Assembly: GCF_014207935.1 (NCBI RefSeq) | Contig: NZ_JACHLL010000001.1 | Location: 496,001 to 560,000 of the forward strand | Direction of reading: 5' to 3' | Source of the DNA: Pseudomonas fluvialis | GTDB taxonomy: Bacteria > Pseudomonadota > Gammaproteobacteria > Pseudomonadales > Pseudomonadaceae | DNA: 64,000 bases | Part shown: piece by piece, positions 27,557-35,288 of the stretch | Layout: every line of letters starts with the position of its first letter | How positions within the stretch are numbered: position 1 is the first letter of the stretch | Position numbers and translations under genes: made by a program | Notes under the pieces: generated by a model | The model's database searches: none | Seen by the model: only the letters and a program-made list of their open reading frames with translations | What the model was told of the DNA's origin: nothing

Positions 27557-28897
27557 ATGGCTGATAACAAGAAGATGGGACTGGTCGGCCTGACCACCCT
27601 GGTCACGGTCAACATGATGGGCTCGGGGATCATCCTGCTGCCCTCAAGCATGGCCCAGCTCGGCGCCGTGTCGCTGCTGTCCTGGATAGTCACCGCCATC
27701 GGCTCCATGGCCATCGCCTACTGTTTTGCCCAGTGCGGCATCTACTGCAGCAAGTCTGGCGGCATGTCCGCCTACAGCGAGGAAGCCCACGGCAAGTCGG
27801 CCTTCTTCCTCTGTTCCTACCTATATTTCCTCTCGCTGGTGATCAGTAACGTGGCCATCAGCATCGCTGCGGTGGGCTACCTGACGCCTTTCGTGCCCTG
27901 GCTCGGCAGTGGCTCGCTGCCGCTGTTCGTCGGCACCCTGAGCATGATCTGGCTGACCACTGTGGCCAATTTTGGTGGCCCGACACTGACCGGCCGCCTC
28001 GGCTCGTTCACCGTCTGGGGGATCATCATCCCGGTCGCCGGCCTGTGCATCATCGGCTGGTTCTGGTTCGACGCCTCGATCTTCGCGGCGGCCTGGAACC
28101 CCAATGAACTGAAGGTCGGCGACGCTATCACCCAGAGCATTCCGCTGACCCTGTGGGCCTTCCTCGGCATGGAGTCGGCAGCGCAGAACTCCGATGCCGT
28201 GGACAACCCCAAGCGCAACGTGCCCCTGGCCTGCCTGCTCGGCACACTCGGCGCCGCGGTGGTCTACGTGCTGTCGACCAGCGTGATCCAGGGCATCGTG
28301 CCCAACGCCGAGCTGGCCAATTCCAGCGCGCCGTTCGCCCTGGTCTACGCGCAGATGTTCAATGACGGCATCGGCGACATCGTCATGGCCCTGGCCGTGC
28401 TGGCCTGCCTCGGCTCGCTGCTGGGCTGGCAGTTCACCCTGGCGCAGACCGCCAAGGTCACGGCCGACCAAGGGCTGTTCCCCACCGTCTTCGCCCGGGT
28501 CAACCGCTTCAACGCTCCACTGCTGGGGCTGTTGTGCTGCGCCACGCTGCAAAGCCTGATCGCCCTGTCGACCATCTCGCCGAATGTCAGCGAGCAGTTC
28601 GGCAAACTGGTCAATCTGGCGGCGGTCACCAACCTGATCCCCTACGTCACCGCCCTCTCCGGCCTGCTGGTGATCATGTACAAGGCCCAGGTTGAACTGA
28701 GCGTGTTCCGTCGCAACAGCCTGATCCTGCTGGTCGGCATGCTCTACTGCTTCTATGCCCTGTATGCCTCTGGCCTGGAAGCGGTGTTCGGTGCGGCGCT
28801 GGTGATGGTGGCCGGCTACCTGCTGTTCGGCATCATCGCCAAACGCCTGATCGCCGAACTGGATACCCTGCAATCGTCCAAGGAGCGCGCCCAATGA
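27557..28897 (+). CDS. potE: Putrescine/ornithine antiporter PotE-like
   Basis: A 446-aa APC-superfamily exchanger with 12 predicted helices. The N-terminus KMGLVGLTTLVTVNMMGSGI and the block GSMAIAYCFAQCG...KSGGM closely resemble E. coli PotE, which exchanges putrescine and ornithine. AAGGA lies 8 nt before ATG 27557. It follows arcC by 74 nt in the same direction and overlaps the next gene by 4 nt. Since the arc pathway makes ornithine, an exchanger here could export ornithine or link it to putrescine; the substrate is inferred from sequence only. Confidence 0.85.
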   Translation: MADNKKMGLVGLTTLVTVNMMGSGIILLPSSMAQLGAVSLLSWIVTAIGSMAIAYCFAQCGIYCSKSGGMSAYSEEAHGKSAFFLCSYLYFLSLVISNVAISIAAVGYLTPFVPWLGSGSLPLFVGTLSMIWLTTVANFGGPTLTGRLGSFTVWGIIIPVAGLCIIGWFWFDASIFAAAWNPNELKVGDAITQSIPLTLWAFLGMESAAQNSDAVDNPKRNVPLACLLGTLGAAVVYVLSTSVIQGIVPNAELANSSAPFALVYAQMFNDGIGDIVMALAVLACLGSLLGWQFTLAQTAKVTADQGLFPTVFARVNRFNAPLLGLLCCATLQSLIALSTISPNVSEQFGKLVNLAAVTNLIPYVTALSGLLVIMYKAQVELSVFRRNSLILLVGMLYCFYALYASGLEAVFGAALVMVAGYLLFGIIAKRLIAELDTLQSSKERAQ

Positions 28898-29802
28898 TCG
28901 CATTCCAGCCTCTCCTGCGTGGTGCCACCGCCCTCCTGCTGGCCGCCGCGCTGTTGCCGGCCTTCGCCGCCGATACCCTGCAACGGGTACGCGCCAGCCA
29001 GACCCTCACCTTTGGTTTCGTTCCCGGCGATGCGCCCTTCTCCGCCGGCACGGCCGAGCAGCCCGCCGGTTATGCCATCGAGCTGTGCAATCTGCTGGCC
29101 GCTCAACTGCGCCAGGACCTCGCCCTACCCGGCCTCAAACTCCGCTATCAGGCGCTGGAAGTGGGCGAAATGCTCCCCGCGGTCGCCAGCGGCAAGGTCG
29201 ATACGGTGTGCAGTGCGGTGGGCGACACCCTGACGCGCCGCGAGCAGGTGAGTTTCTCCCTGCCCTACTTTGCCGCTGGTCTGGGCGTGGTGGTCCGCCG
29301 CGATGCACCGGCCAGCCTGCTGGCGCCGTTGCTTGAAGGTACGCAGGAGCGCGGCCCGGTATGGCGCGCCACGCTGCGCCAAGGGCTCAACCGCCACAGC
29401 TTCGCGGTACTCAAGGACAGCGTCAGCCTCGACTGGGCCCGCGCGCGGATCCGTGCGCTGGGGCTGCAGTCGGAGCTGCGCGAGGTGCAGAGCAATGCCG
29501 AGGGTCTGGCCATGGTGGCGCAGGGTCAGGTCGATGCCTTCTTCGCCGACCGTCTGGTACTGCTCAACTATCAGGCCGAGAGCGCGCACGGCCGTGAACT
29601 GGTGATCCCCGAGAAACTCTTCGAGGTGCTGCCGGTAGCCCTGCCACTGGCACGCGGTGACGCCGACTGGCAACTGGCCGTGGACCGTGCCCTGAGCCGG
29701 GTGCAGCGCAGCGAAGCCGGGCAGGCACTGTATGCACGCCACTTCGGGAAGCCCGGGGAACCGGGCCAGCAAGTCCTGCAGCTGTTCCAGAGACCGGAGT
29801 AA
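28894..29802 (+). CDS. Periplasmic amino-acid-type binding protein (SBP family 3)
   Basis: A 302-aa exported binding protein: signal peptide ALLLAAALLPAFA, then family 3 features such as QTLTFGFVPGDAPFS, AGYAIELCNLLAA and VASGKVDTVCSAVGDTLTRR, the last being the acidic/Arg ligand-pocket region. ATGA overlap with potE means the antiporter and binding protein are made together, an unusual pairing since APC antiporters need no binding protein. No ABC permease is present. Likely ligand: an amino acid or polyamine; not determined. Confidence 0.82.
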   Translation: MIAFQPLLRGATALLLAAALLPAFAADTLQRVRASQTLTFGFVPGDAPFSAGTAEQPAGYAIELCNLLAAQLRQDLALPGLKLRYQALEVGEMLPAVASGKVDTVCSAVGDTLTRREQVSFSLPYFAAGLGVVVRRDAPASLLAPLLEGTQERGPVWRATLRQGLNRHSFAVLKDSVSLDWARARIRALGLQSELREVQSNAEGLAMVAQGQVDAFFADRLVLLNYQAESAHGRELVIPEKLFEVLPVALPLARGDADWQLAVDRALSRVQRSEAGQALYARHFGKPGEPGQQVLQLFQRPE

Positions 29803-29808
29803 CGCTGC

Positions 29809-29833
29809 CCCGGGGACTTGCGGCCCCGGGTTT
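29809..29833 (+). terminator. Stem-loop between convergent genes
   Basis: CCCGGGG (29809-29815) pairs with CCCCGGG (29824-29830), followed by TTT, at the end of the binding-protein gene and before the convergent spdH stop. Confidence 0.55.
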
Positions 29834-29838
29834 CGCCA

Positions 29839-31659
29839 TCAGCCCAGCTCACCCACCGCCCGCCATGCCTGATCGACGGCACCGTGCAGGTACGGGTCCC
29901 ATCCCGCATCGGAGTTGGCGATAGCCACCCGGCCCAGCGGCTGGCGGGCTGCGTTCATCACCGCTTCGCCGCCGTCCGGGCCGTCGAACAGCGAGTTGCT
30001 GTAATAGGAATAGCCATGCGGCCAGCGGTTAACGGTAATGGCCAGGATATCGCGCTGGCCGTCGAATCCGGCCTTGCCCAGCAGGCGTTGCAGCTGGTCG
30101 CGGATCTGCGCTTCGTACTGTTCGAAGGACGTGATGTAGATCTGCATCCGCGCCGCCCGCGCCTGAGTGCGCAGGTCCGGTCCGACGCCCGGCGCATGCG
30201 GCACCTGCACCATGTGCAGACAGATAGGCTGCTGCGGATCACGCGGCGCGCGATAACCACCGAGGTCCACCGGGTAGTCGAGCTTGACCACCGAGAATGG
30301 CATGCCTGGTGAATAGACCTCCTGCATGCCCAGCTTGGCCCAACTGGTCCAATCACGAATCACCACATTGGCGTACACCAGTGGCAGCTTGACGTTCTGG
30401 CTCAACGCCTTGGCCTGCGCCGCCGGCAGGTCGCGCAGAATGTAGGGAATCAGCATGTTGTAGCAGGCCAGCACACAGTGACGGCCGCGTACGCGATAGA
30501 GCTGACCGCCACGGCTGTAACCGACATCCACTCCCTCGTCACGGTTGCGCACACTGACGGCGGTGCTCGACAGGCGCAACCGCACCGACTGCCCGGGCAC
30601 ATCCAGTCGGCCGTAGTCGAAGGCAGCGAGCACCACATCGTCCATGCCGCTCCCTGGCGCCACGCCCGGAATCAGGTCACGCACCAGAAGGCGCGCCACG
30701 CCGGCGTTGCCATCGGGGAAGTGGTAGATATAGGGCTCCTCCTCGCCTTCATCCTCCTCCAGCCCCAGCCTGGCAAAGCCTGGGTACCCGGCATAACGGG
30801 CATCGCTGGCCGGAAGAAAGTCGATGCGATAGCCGTACTCATCACTGGAGCGTTGCTGGAAATAGGCAATGGCCGCTTCCGACAGGCCCACGTGCCGCTT
30901 GAGGTAGTCGCGGTAGCTCAGGCTGGCCAGGTAATCCTTGCGCTCATCGGCGGGCAGCTCACCGAGGTAGTCTTCCTCATCCTCGTACAGCGCTCGCAAC
31001 GCCTCGCGATCGGCCTCCGCCAGCGGAAAGCGCCCGATAAAACCCGCCCAGTCCGGTTCATCCTCGGCCTCCCCATCCGGCTCACCCACCACCAGCCGGT
31101 CCTCGCCGAAGGTCTGCCGGTCGAAGAACACCGCGCTGTCCAGCTCCTCATACAGCCGGTGCTGATAGGCCTGATCGAAACGCTCCAGACGTATCCCGAG
31201 CGCCTGCAGCAGGCGGTGTACCTGATCACTGAAATTGGCCTTGGGCGAGTCCAGCGATTCGCTGCCGCCATAGCCCAGAATCAGCCGACCACCGGCGCGA
31301 AACTCGTTGCGCCGGGCATGCCCGCCGAAGTCATCGTGGTTGTCCAGCAGCAGGATGCGCGCCTGCGGGTGCCGCTCGCGGTAGAACCAGGCCGCGGCCA
31401 GGCCGCTGATACCGGCGCCGACCACCACCAGGTCGTATTCCTCCTGCACGGGCAGCGAGTCGGTGTCGAACAACTTCTTTTCCCAGCCCATCTGGTGAGC
31501 CACCTCGAAGCTGCCGGGATGGCTGCCGCGCAATCCGGTCAGCGCCGGCGGATAGCCGGCCTGCTGCGCCTGCGCGGCCCGTACCAGTTGCCAGGGCAGC
31601 AGACCGGCGCCCACCGCCAGGACCGCACCGTTGAGGAAGTCACGTCGCCTGATCGTCAT
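29839..31659 (-). CDS. spdH: Spermidine dehydrogenase SpdH-like flavoprotein
   Basis: A 606-aa flavoprotein with a twin-arginine export signal (RRRDFLNG, then GAVLAVGAGLLPWQLVRA) and an FAD-binding motif DLVVVGAGISGLAAAW at about 76-91, followed by GGHARRNEF. P. aeruginosa SpdH (about 620 aa) oxidises spermidine to diaminopropane and aminobutyraldehyde. The downstream orientation of a polyamine-binding protein gene supports this. Acidic inserts (EDEEDYLGEL, LEEDEGEEEP) fit a polycation substrate. A terminator stands 12 nt before its ATG. Family assignment is from recall; a related NAD(P)-binding oxidase is possible. Confidence 0.72.
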   Translation of the reverse strand: MTIRRRDFLNGAVLAVGAGLLPWQLVRAAQAQQAGYPPALTGLRGSHPGSFEVAHQMGWEKKLFDTDSLPVQEEYDLVVVGAGISGLAAAWFYRERHPQARILLLDNHDDFGGHARRNEFRAGGRLILGYGGSESLDSPKANFSDQVHRLLQALGIRLERFDQAYQHRLYEELDSAVFFDRQTFGEDRLVVGEPDGEAEDEPDWAGFIGRFPLAEADREALRALYEDEEDYLGELPADERKDYLASLSYRDYLKRHVGLSEAAIAYFQQRSSDEYGYRIDFLPASDARYAGYPGFARLGLEEDEGEEEPYIYHFPDGNAGVARLLVRDLIPGVAPGSGMDDVVLAAFDYGRLDVPGQSVRLRLSSTAVSVRNRDEGVDVGYSRGGQLYRVRGRHCVLACYNMLIPYILRDLPAAQAKALSQNVKLPLVYANVVIRDWTSWAKLGMQEVYSPGMPFSVVKLDYPVDLGGYRAPRDPQQPICLHMVQVPHAPGVGPDLRTQARAARMQIYITSFEQYEAQIRDQLQRLLGKAGFDGQRDILAITVNRWPHGYSYYSNSLFDGPDGGEAVMNAARQPLGRVAIANSDAGWDPYLHGAVDQAWRAVGELG

Positions 31660-31670
31660 ACCACCCTCGC

Positions 31671-31695
31671 AAAAAAGCCCCGCACAAGGCGGGGC
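31671..31695 (-). terminator. Rho-independent terminator immediately upstream of spdH
   Basis: On the minus strand GCCCCGC-CTTGT-GCGGGGC followed by six T. It lies after the binding-protein gene and its T tract ends 11 nt before the spdH start codon, so it may act as a read-through attenuator for spdH. Confidence 0.85.
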
Positions 31696-31723
31696 AAGCT
31701 GCTTTGGAACACTCCCACACAGA

Positions 31724-32818
31724 TTAGTTGCTATATAGGCGCCGCCAGTATTTGGTCATCACCTTGATCGTTTTCGGCCCGATAGTGCCCGAGACATAGA
31801 AGCTGCGGATCTCGGCTTCACTCGGAGCATAACGGCCATCCTGAATCGCGCGACTGGCCTCCTGCGCCTCCCGCACCGAACTCGGGTAGCTGTTGTACTC
31901 GGTCACCTGGGTCGCCACCTTGGGGTCGAGCAGATAGTTGATCCACTGATAGGCCGCGTCCTTGTTGGGCGCATCCTTGGGAATGCCCATCATGGTGAAC
32001 CAGATGGGCGTCTGGCCCTTGGGCGTGATGTAACGGATTTCCATGTCCAGCTTGTTCTCGCGGACGATGCGGTTGACCACCCCGGCATCACCACTCCAGG
32101 CCATGGCCACACAGATGTCGCCACGGGTGATCTGATCCCGGTAGGTCGAGTTGACCTGCTTGATATGCGGCCACACGCGCTGCAGCTGCATGTAGGCAGC
32201 CTTGTAGTCCTCGATATCGTTGCTGTTGGGATCACGCCCCAGATACGCCAGCACCATGGTGAACACATCCTGCGGCGAATCGAGGAAGGACACCCCGCAC
32301 TTGGCCAGCTTGCTCACCACCAGCGGATCGAACAGCAGGGCCTGGGTGTTCAGGTCGAAGTCCTCACCGAGGATGGCGCGCACCTGTTTGACGTTGACCA
32401 GAATGCCGTTGGTGCCCCAGAGAAAGGGCACGCCATAGCGGTTGCCGAGGTCATGCAGCTCGACCTTCTTCAGCAGCAGGGGATCGAGATGCACACGGTT
32501 GGGAATCTTCGACCAGTCCAGCGGCTCGTAGGCCCCGGCCTTGATCTGCTTGGCCATGTAGGAGGAGGACGGATAGACCACGTCATAACCGGAGTGACCG
32601 GTCAGCAGCTTGCTCTCCAGAGTGTCGTCGCTGTCGAGGATGTCGTAGGTCATCTCGGTCGAGGTCTGCTGGGCGTAGGCCTTCTGCACCTCGGCCGGGA
32701 TCAGCTCCGACCAGTTGAGGACATTCAGTGACTGTGAAGCGGCCTGAGCGCTCAGCACGCCCAGGGACAGGGCACTGGCCAGAAACGCACGGCAAAGGGC
32801 AGAGGATCGTGACTTCAT
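31724..32818 (-). CDS. Polyamine-binding periplasmic protein, PotF/SpuD-like
   Basis: A 364-aa periplasmic protein with a signal peptide (ASALSLGVLSAQA) and PotF/SpuD-family features: LNVLNWSELIPAEV, YDILDSDDTLESKLLTGHSGYDVV, YGVPFLWGTNGILVNV and WINYLLDPKVATQVTEYN. These proteins bind putrescine or spermidine. The classic first-strand YNWSDY is NWSEL here, so ligand preference may differ. No ABC permease genes follow; the next gene leftward is spdH, past a terminator. Start ATG 32818 gives the signal peptide. Confidence 0.88.
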   Translation of the reverse strand: MKSRSSALCRAFLASALSLGVLSAQAASQSLNVLNWSELIPAEVQKAYAQQTSTEMTYDILDSDDTLESKLLTGHSGYDVVYPSSSYMAKQIKAGAYEPLDWSKIPNRVHLDPLLLKKVELHDLGNRYGVPFLWGTNGILVNVKQVRAILGEDFDLNTQALLFDPLVVSKLAKCGVSFLDSPQDVFTMVLAYLGRDPNSNDIEDYKAAYMQLQRVWPHIKQVNSTYRDQITRGDICVAMAWSGDAGVVNRIVRENKLDMEIRYITPKGQTPIWFTMMGIPKDAPNKDAAYQWINYLLDPKVATQVTEYNSYPSSVREAQEASRAIQDGRYAPSEAEIRSFYVSGTIGPKTIKVMTKYWRRLYSN

Positions 32819-32913
32819 GGAGGCTCTCGCGATGGGGTCGGGACAGCCAGACCTTAGGAGAGCACAGCCACTGGCCACAACACGCGATTAGGGCACCCGG
32901 CTATTAGAAAAAG

Positions 32914-33801
32914 TCACACCTGAAGGCTGGCCAGCTTGGCGAACAGCCACTGGCGGAACAGCTTGGCCTCCGGCTTCAAGCCTCCTGCCGGGCTGAGCAA
33001 CAGATAGCCCTCCAGCACCGCCTGATTAGCCAGCGGGCGCACCAGCCGGCCGCTGGCCAGCTCCTCCTCGACCAACAGGCCGTTGGTCAGCGCCACCCCG
33101 GCGCCGGCCAGGGCCAGGTCGATCACCTGATCGGCACTGACATAGGACATTTCACTGCTCAGCCGCGCCCGCAGCCCCTGGCTCTGCAGCCAGGCGCCCC
33201 ACCAGTAACCATCATCCTCGTGCAGCAAAGGCAGGCGCAGCAGATCCTCGACCCGGGTCAGCGGCCCATGTTCAAGCAGAAACGCCGGCGAGCAGACCGG
33301 AAATATCTGCGGCTGCACCAGCACCTCGCGCGGCCCGCTGAACTCCTCCCCCTCGCCAAAGGCGATACCCAGATCGGCCCGCTCGGCCGTCACTTCGCGG
33401 AAGGACGGATTGGGCTCCAGCGCGATACGAATGCCGGGGTGCAGCGCACGAAACTCGGCCAGGTGATGGCGCAACCAGCGCCCGGCAAACCCTGGCACCA
33501 CCAGCAGGCGCAACCAGCGCTGCTGAGCACGGGAAGTCAGCTCGTAGGTGGCCTCGGCGATCTGCGTCAGCGCGGCGCTGACCTGTTCGAAGTAACGCCA
33601 GCCGTCCTCGGTCAGCACCACGCCGCGCGGCGTGCGCTGGAACAACTGCGTCTGCAGACGCTCTTCCAGCGCCTTTACATGCCGACCGATGGCCGGTTGG
33701 GTGACATGCAGCTCCTGCGCGGCGGCCACGTAGCTGCCCAGACGGGCAGCGGACTCGAAGGCACGCACGGCATTCAAGGGTGGCAAACGGTGCACAGCCA
33801 T
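32914..33801 (-). CDS. LysR-family regulator (GcvA-like)
   Basis: A 295-aa LysR-type regulator. The helix-turn-helix (RAFESAARLGSYVAAAQELHVTQPAIGRHVKALEE as overlapping parts) and LPPLNAVRAFE start are of the GcvA subgroup. The effector domain covers about 90-295. It is divergent from the PauB-like oxidase gene across a 113-nt gap containing a 7-bp inverted repeat, and is most likely the local activator of the amine catabolic genes. The effector is probably an amine; inferred. Confidence 0.9.
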   Translation of the reverse strand: MAVHRLPPLNAVRAFESAARLGSYVAAAQELHVTQPAIGRHVKALEERLQTQLFQRTPRGVVLTEDGWRYFEQVSAALTQIAEATYELTSRAQQRWLRLLVVPGFAGRWLRHHLAEFRALHPGIRIALEPNPSFREVTAERADLGIAFGEGEEFSGPREVLVQPQIFPVCSPAFLLEHGPLTRVEDLLRLPLLHEDDGYWWGAWLQSQGLRARLSSEMSYVSADQVIDLALAGAGVALTNGLLVEEELASGRLVRPLANQAVLEGYLLLSPAGGLKPEAKLFRQWLFAKLASLQV

Positions 33802-33828
33802 GCCGATCTCCAGCTATTAGTTTTTTTA

Positions 33829-33856
33829 ACAACCTAGCACAGAAAACGCAGGTTGT
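33829..33856. promoter_or_regulatory. Inverted repeat operator between LysR and amine oxidase genes
   Basis: ACAACCT (33829-33835), 14 nt, AGGTTGT (33850-33856), an exact dyad in the divergent gap, with an A/T-rich run (TATTAGTTTTTTTAA) beside it. This is the expected location of a LysR-type binding site. Confidence 0.55.
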
Positions 33857-33914
33857 AGCCCCGAGGAGCGACTCGCATGCTGCCCCCACGCAGTACCGCC
33901 AGCGCGGAGACCCT

Positions 33915-35261
33915 ATGAGCGCCATGATTTTCCACCCCAGCCTGTACGACCGCCGCCAGTACCACACCAGCTACTGGGCGGCACAGAACCCTGCGCCCCA
34001 TCTGGAGGCTCTGCAGGCTGACATCCAGACCGACGTCGCCATCATCGGCGGCGGCTATACAGGGCTGTCCTGCGCGCTGCACCTGAGCCGCGACCACGGA
34101 CTCGAAACAACGGTGCTGGAGGCCGGCGATATCGGCTGGGGCGCCAGTGGGCGCAATGCCGGCTTCAACACCCTGCCTGCCTGCAAGCTGGCTGCCGCCG
34201 AGGTATTCCGCCGCTGGCCGGAAGCCGAAGCACGCGCCTTCTTCGAAGCCCAGCGTGAAGGGCAGGCCCTGGTCTATGAACTGGCGCAGGACGAAGGCTT
34301 CGAGCTGGGCGCCTGTGGCCAGGGCATCTTCCAGGTCGCGCATTCGCGCGGTGCTCTGGCTGAACTGGATGAAGAAGGCCGCTGGCTGCGCCAGGCCGGC
34401 ATTCCCTGCCAGACCCTCAGCCGCGAGGCCTTTGCCGAGATAGGCCACGACGGCCCTGACCAGTTCGGCGCCCTGCACATGACCGAGGGCGGCGGCATCG
34501 ATCCCATGCAGCTGACACTGGGGCTGGCCACGGCCGCCCGCCGGCATGGCGCCCGCCTGTATGCCCGCAGCCCCATGCAGCAGTGGCGCAAGGACGGTGC
34601 CTGGCACGTTCTGCAGACGCCGCAGGGCCAGGTCCGCGCCCGTCAGGTGGTGGTCGCCACCAACGGCTATCGCGACGGCGAGGAGCCCGCCGGACTGCGC
34701 CATCGCGCCCTCCCGGCCATCTCCAACATTCTGGTCACGGCTCCGCTGAGCGAGGCGCAATGGCAGGCCATCGGCCTGAACAACCTGAGCCCGATGTCCG
34801 ACACCCGCATGCTGGTGACCTACTACCGGCGCCTGCCGGACAACCGCCTGCTGCTCGGCGCGCGTAGCGACACCTGGGGCGACCCACAGCGCGATGCGCG
34901 CATGCAGGCTGCCCTGCACGCCCTGATCGCGCGCAAGTTCCCGGACGCCGGCCCGCTGGCGGTGGACTACTTCTGGCGCGGCCTGGTGTCCGTGACCCGC
35001 AAGCTGGTGCCCAGCTGGGGCCGCCTGGATGACGATCCCAGCGTGCTATTCACCCTGGGTTGCTTCGGCTCCGGGGTCAACACCATGCCCTGGATGGGCC
35101 GCACCCTGGCCCGCGCCATCGCCGGCCAGCCACTCAGCGCCCGCGAGCAGTGCGCGGTGTTCCGCAATCTGCCGGGGCGCCTGCCCAGCCGAGCCTGGCA
35201 ACAGCGCCTGGGCCTGCAACTGGCTTACCTGCACTACGGCCTGCAAGACCGCCTGGCCTGA
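33915..35261 (+). CDS. FAD-dependent amine oxidoreductase, PuuB/PauB-like
   Basis: A 448-aa DAO-family flavoprotein. The FAD-binding motif is VAIIGGGYTGLSCALHL near 43-60, with EAGDIGWGASGRNAGF covering the second flavin contact. The N-terminal YHTSYWAAQNPAP is typical of gamma-glutamylputrescine oxidases (PuuB/PauB). ATG 33915 has GGAG 6 nt upstream. It is followed after 27 nt by an aldehyde dehydrogenase, the next step of the gamma-glutamyl-putrescine route. No glutamylpolyamine synthetase gene is in the window, so the exact substrate is open. Confidence 0.82.
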   Translation: MSAMIFHPSLYDRRQYHTSYWAAQNPAPHLEALQADIQTDVAIIGGGYTGLSCALHLSRDHGLETTVLEAGDIGWGASGRNAGFNTLPACKLAAAEVFRRWPEAEARAFFEAQREGQALVYELAQDEGFELGACGQGIFQVAHSRGALAELDEEGRWLRQAGIPCQTLSREAFAEIGHDGPDQFGALHMTEGGGIDPMQLTLGLATAARRHGARLYARSPMQQWRKDGAWHVLQTPQGQVRARQVVVATNGYRDGEEPAGLRHRALPAISNILVTAPLSEAQWQAIGLNNLSPMSDTRMLVTYYRRLPDNRLLLGARSDTWGDPQRDARMQAALHALIARKFPDAGPLAVDYFWRGLVSVTRKLVPSWGRLDDDPSVLFTLGCFGSGVNTMPWMGRTLARAIAGQPLSAREQCAVFRNLPGRLPSRAWQQRLGLQLAYLHYGLQDRLA

Positions 35262-35266
35262 TCCCC

Positions 35267-35280
35267 ACAACAAGAGAGAA
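35267..35280 (+). promoter_or_regulatory. CA-rich Crc/Hfq-like motif at aldehyde dehydrogenase start
   Basis: ACAACAAGAGAGAA overlaps the ribosome site 8 nt before the ATG at 35289, resembling the A-rich Hfq/Crc target (AAnAAnAA-type) of catabolite-repressed Pseudomonas mRNAs. Confidence 0.45.
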
Positions 35281-35288
35281 ATCCCCAC

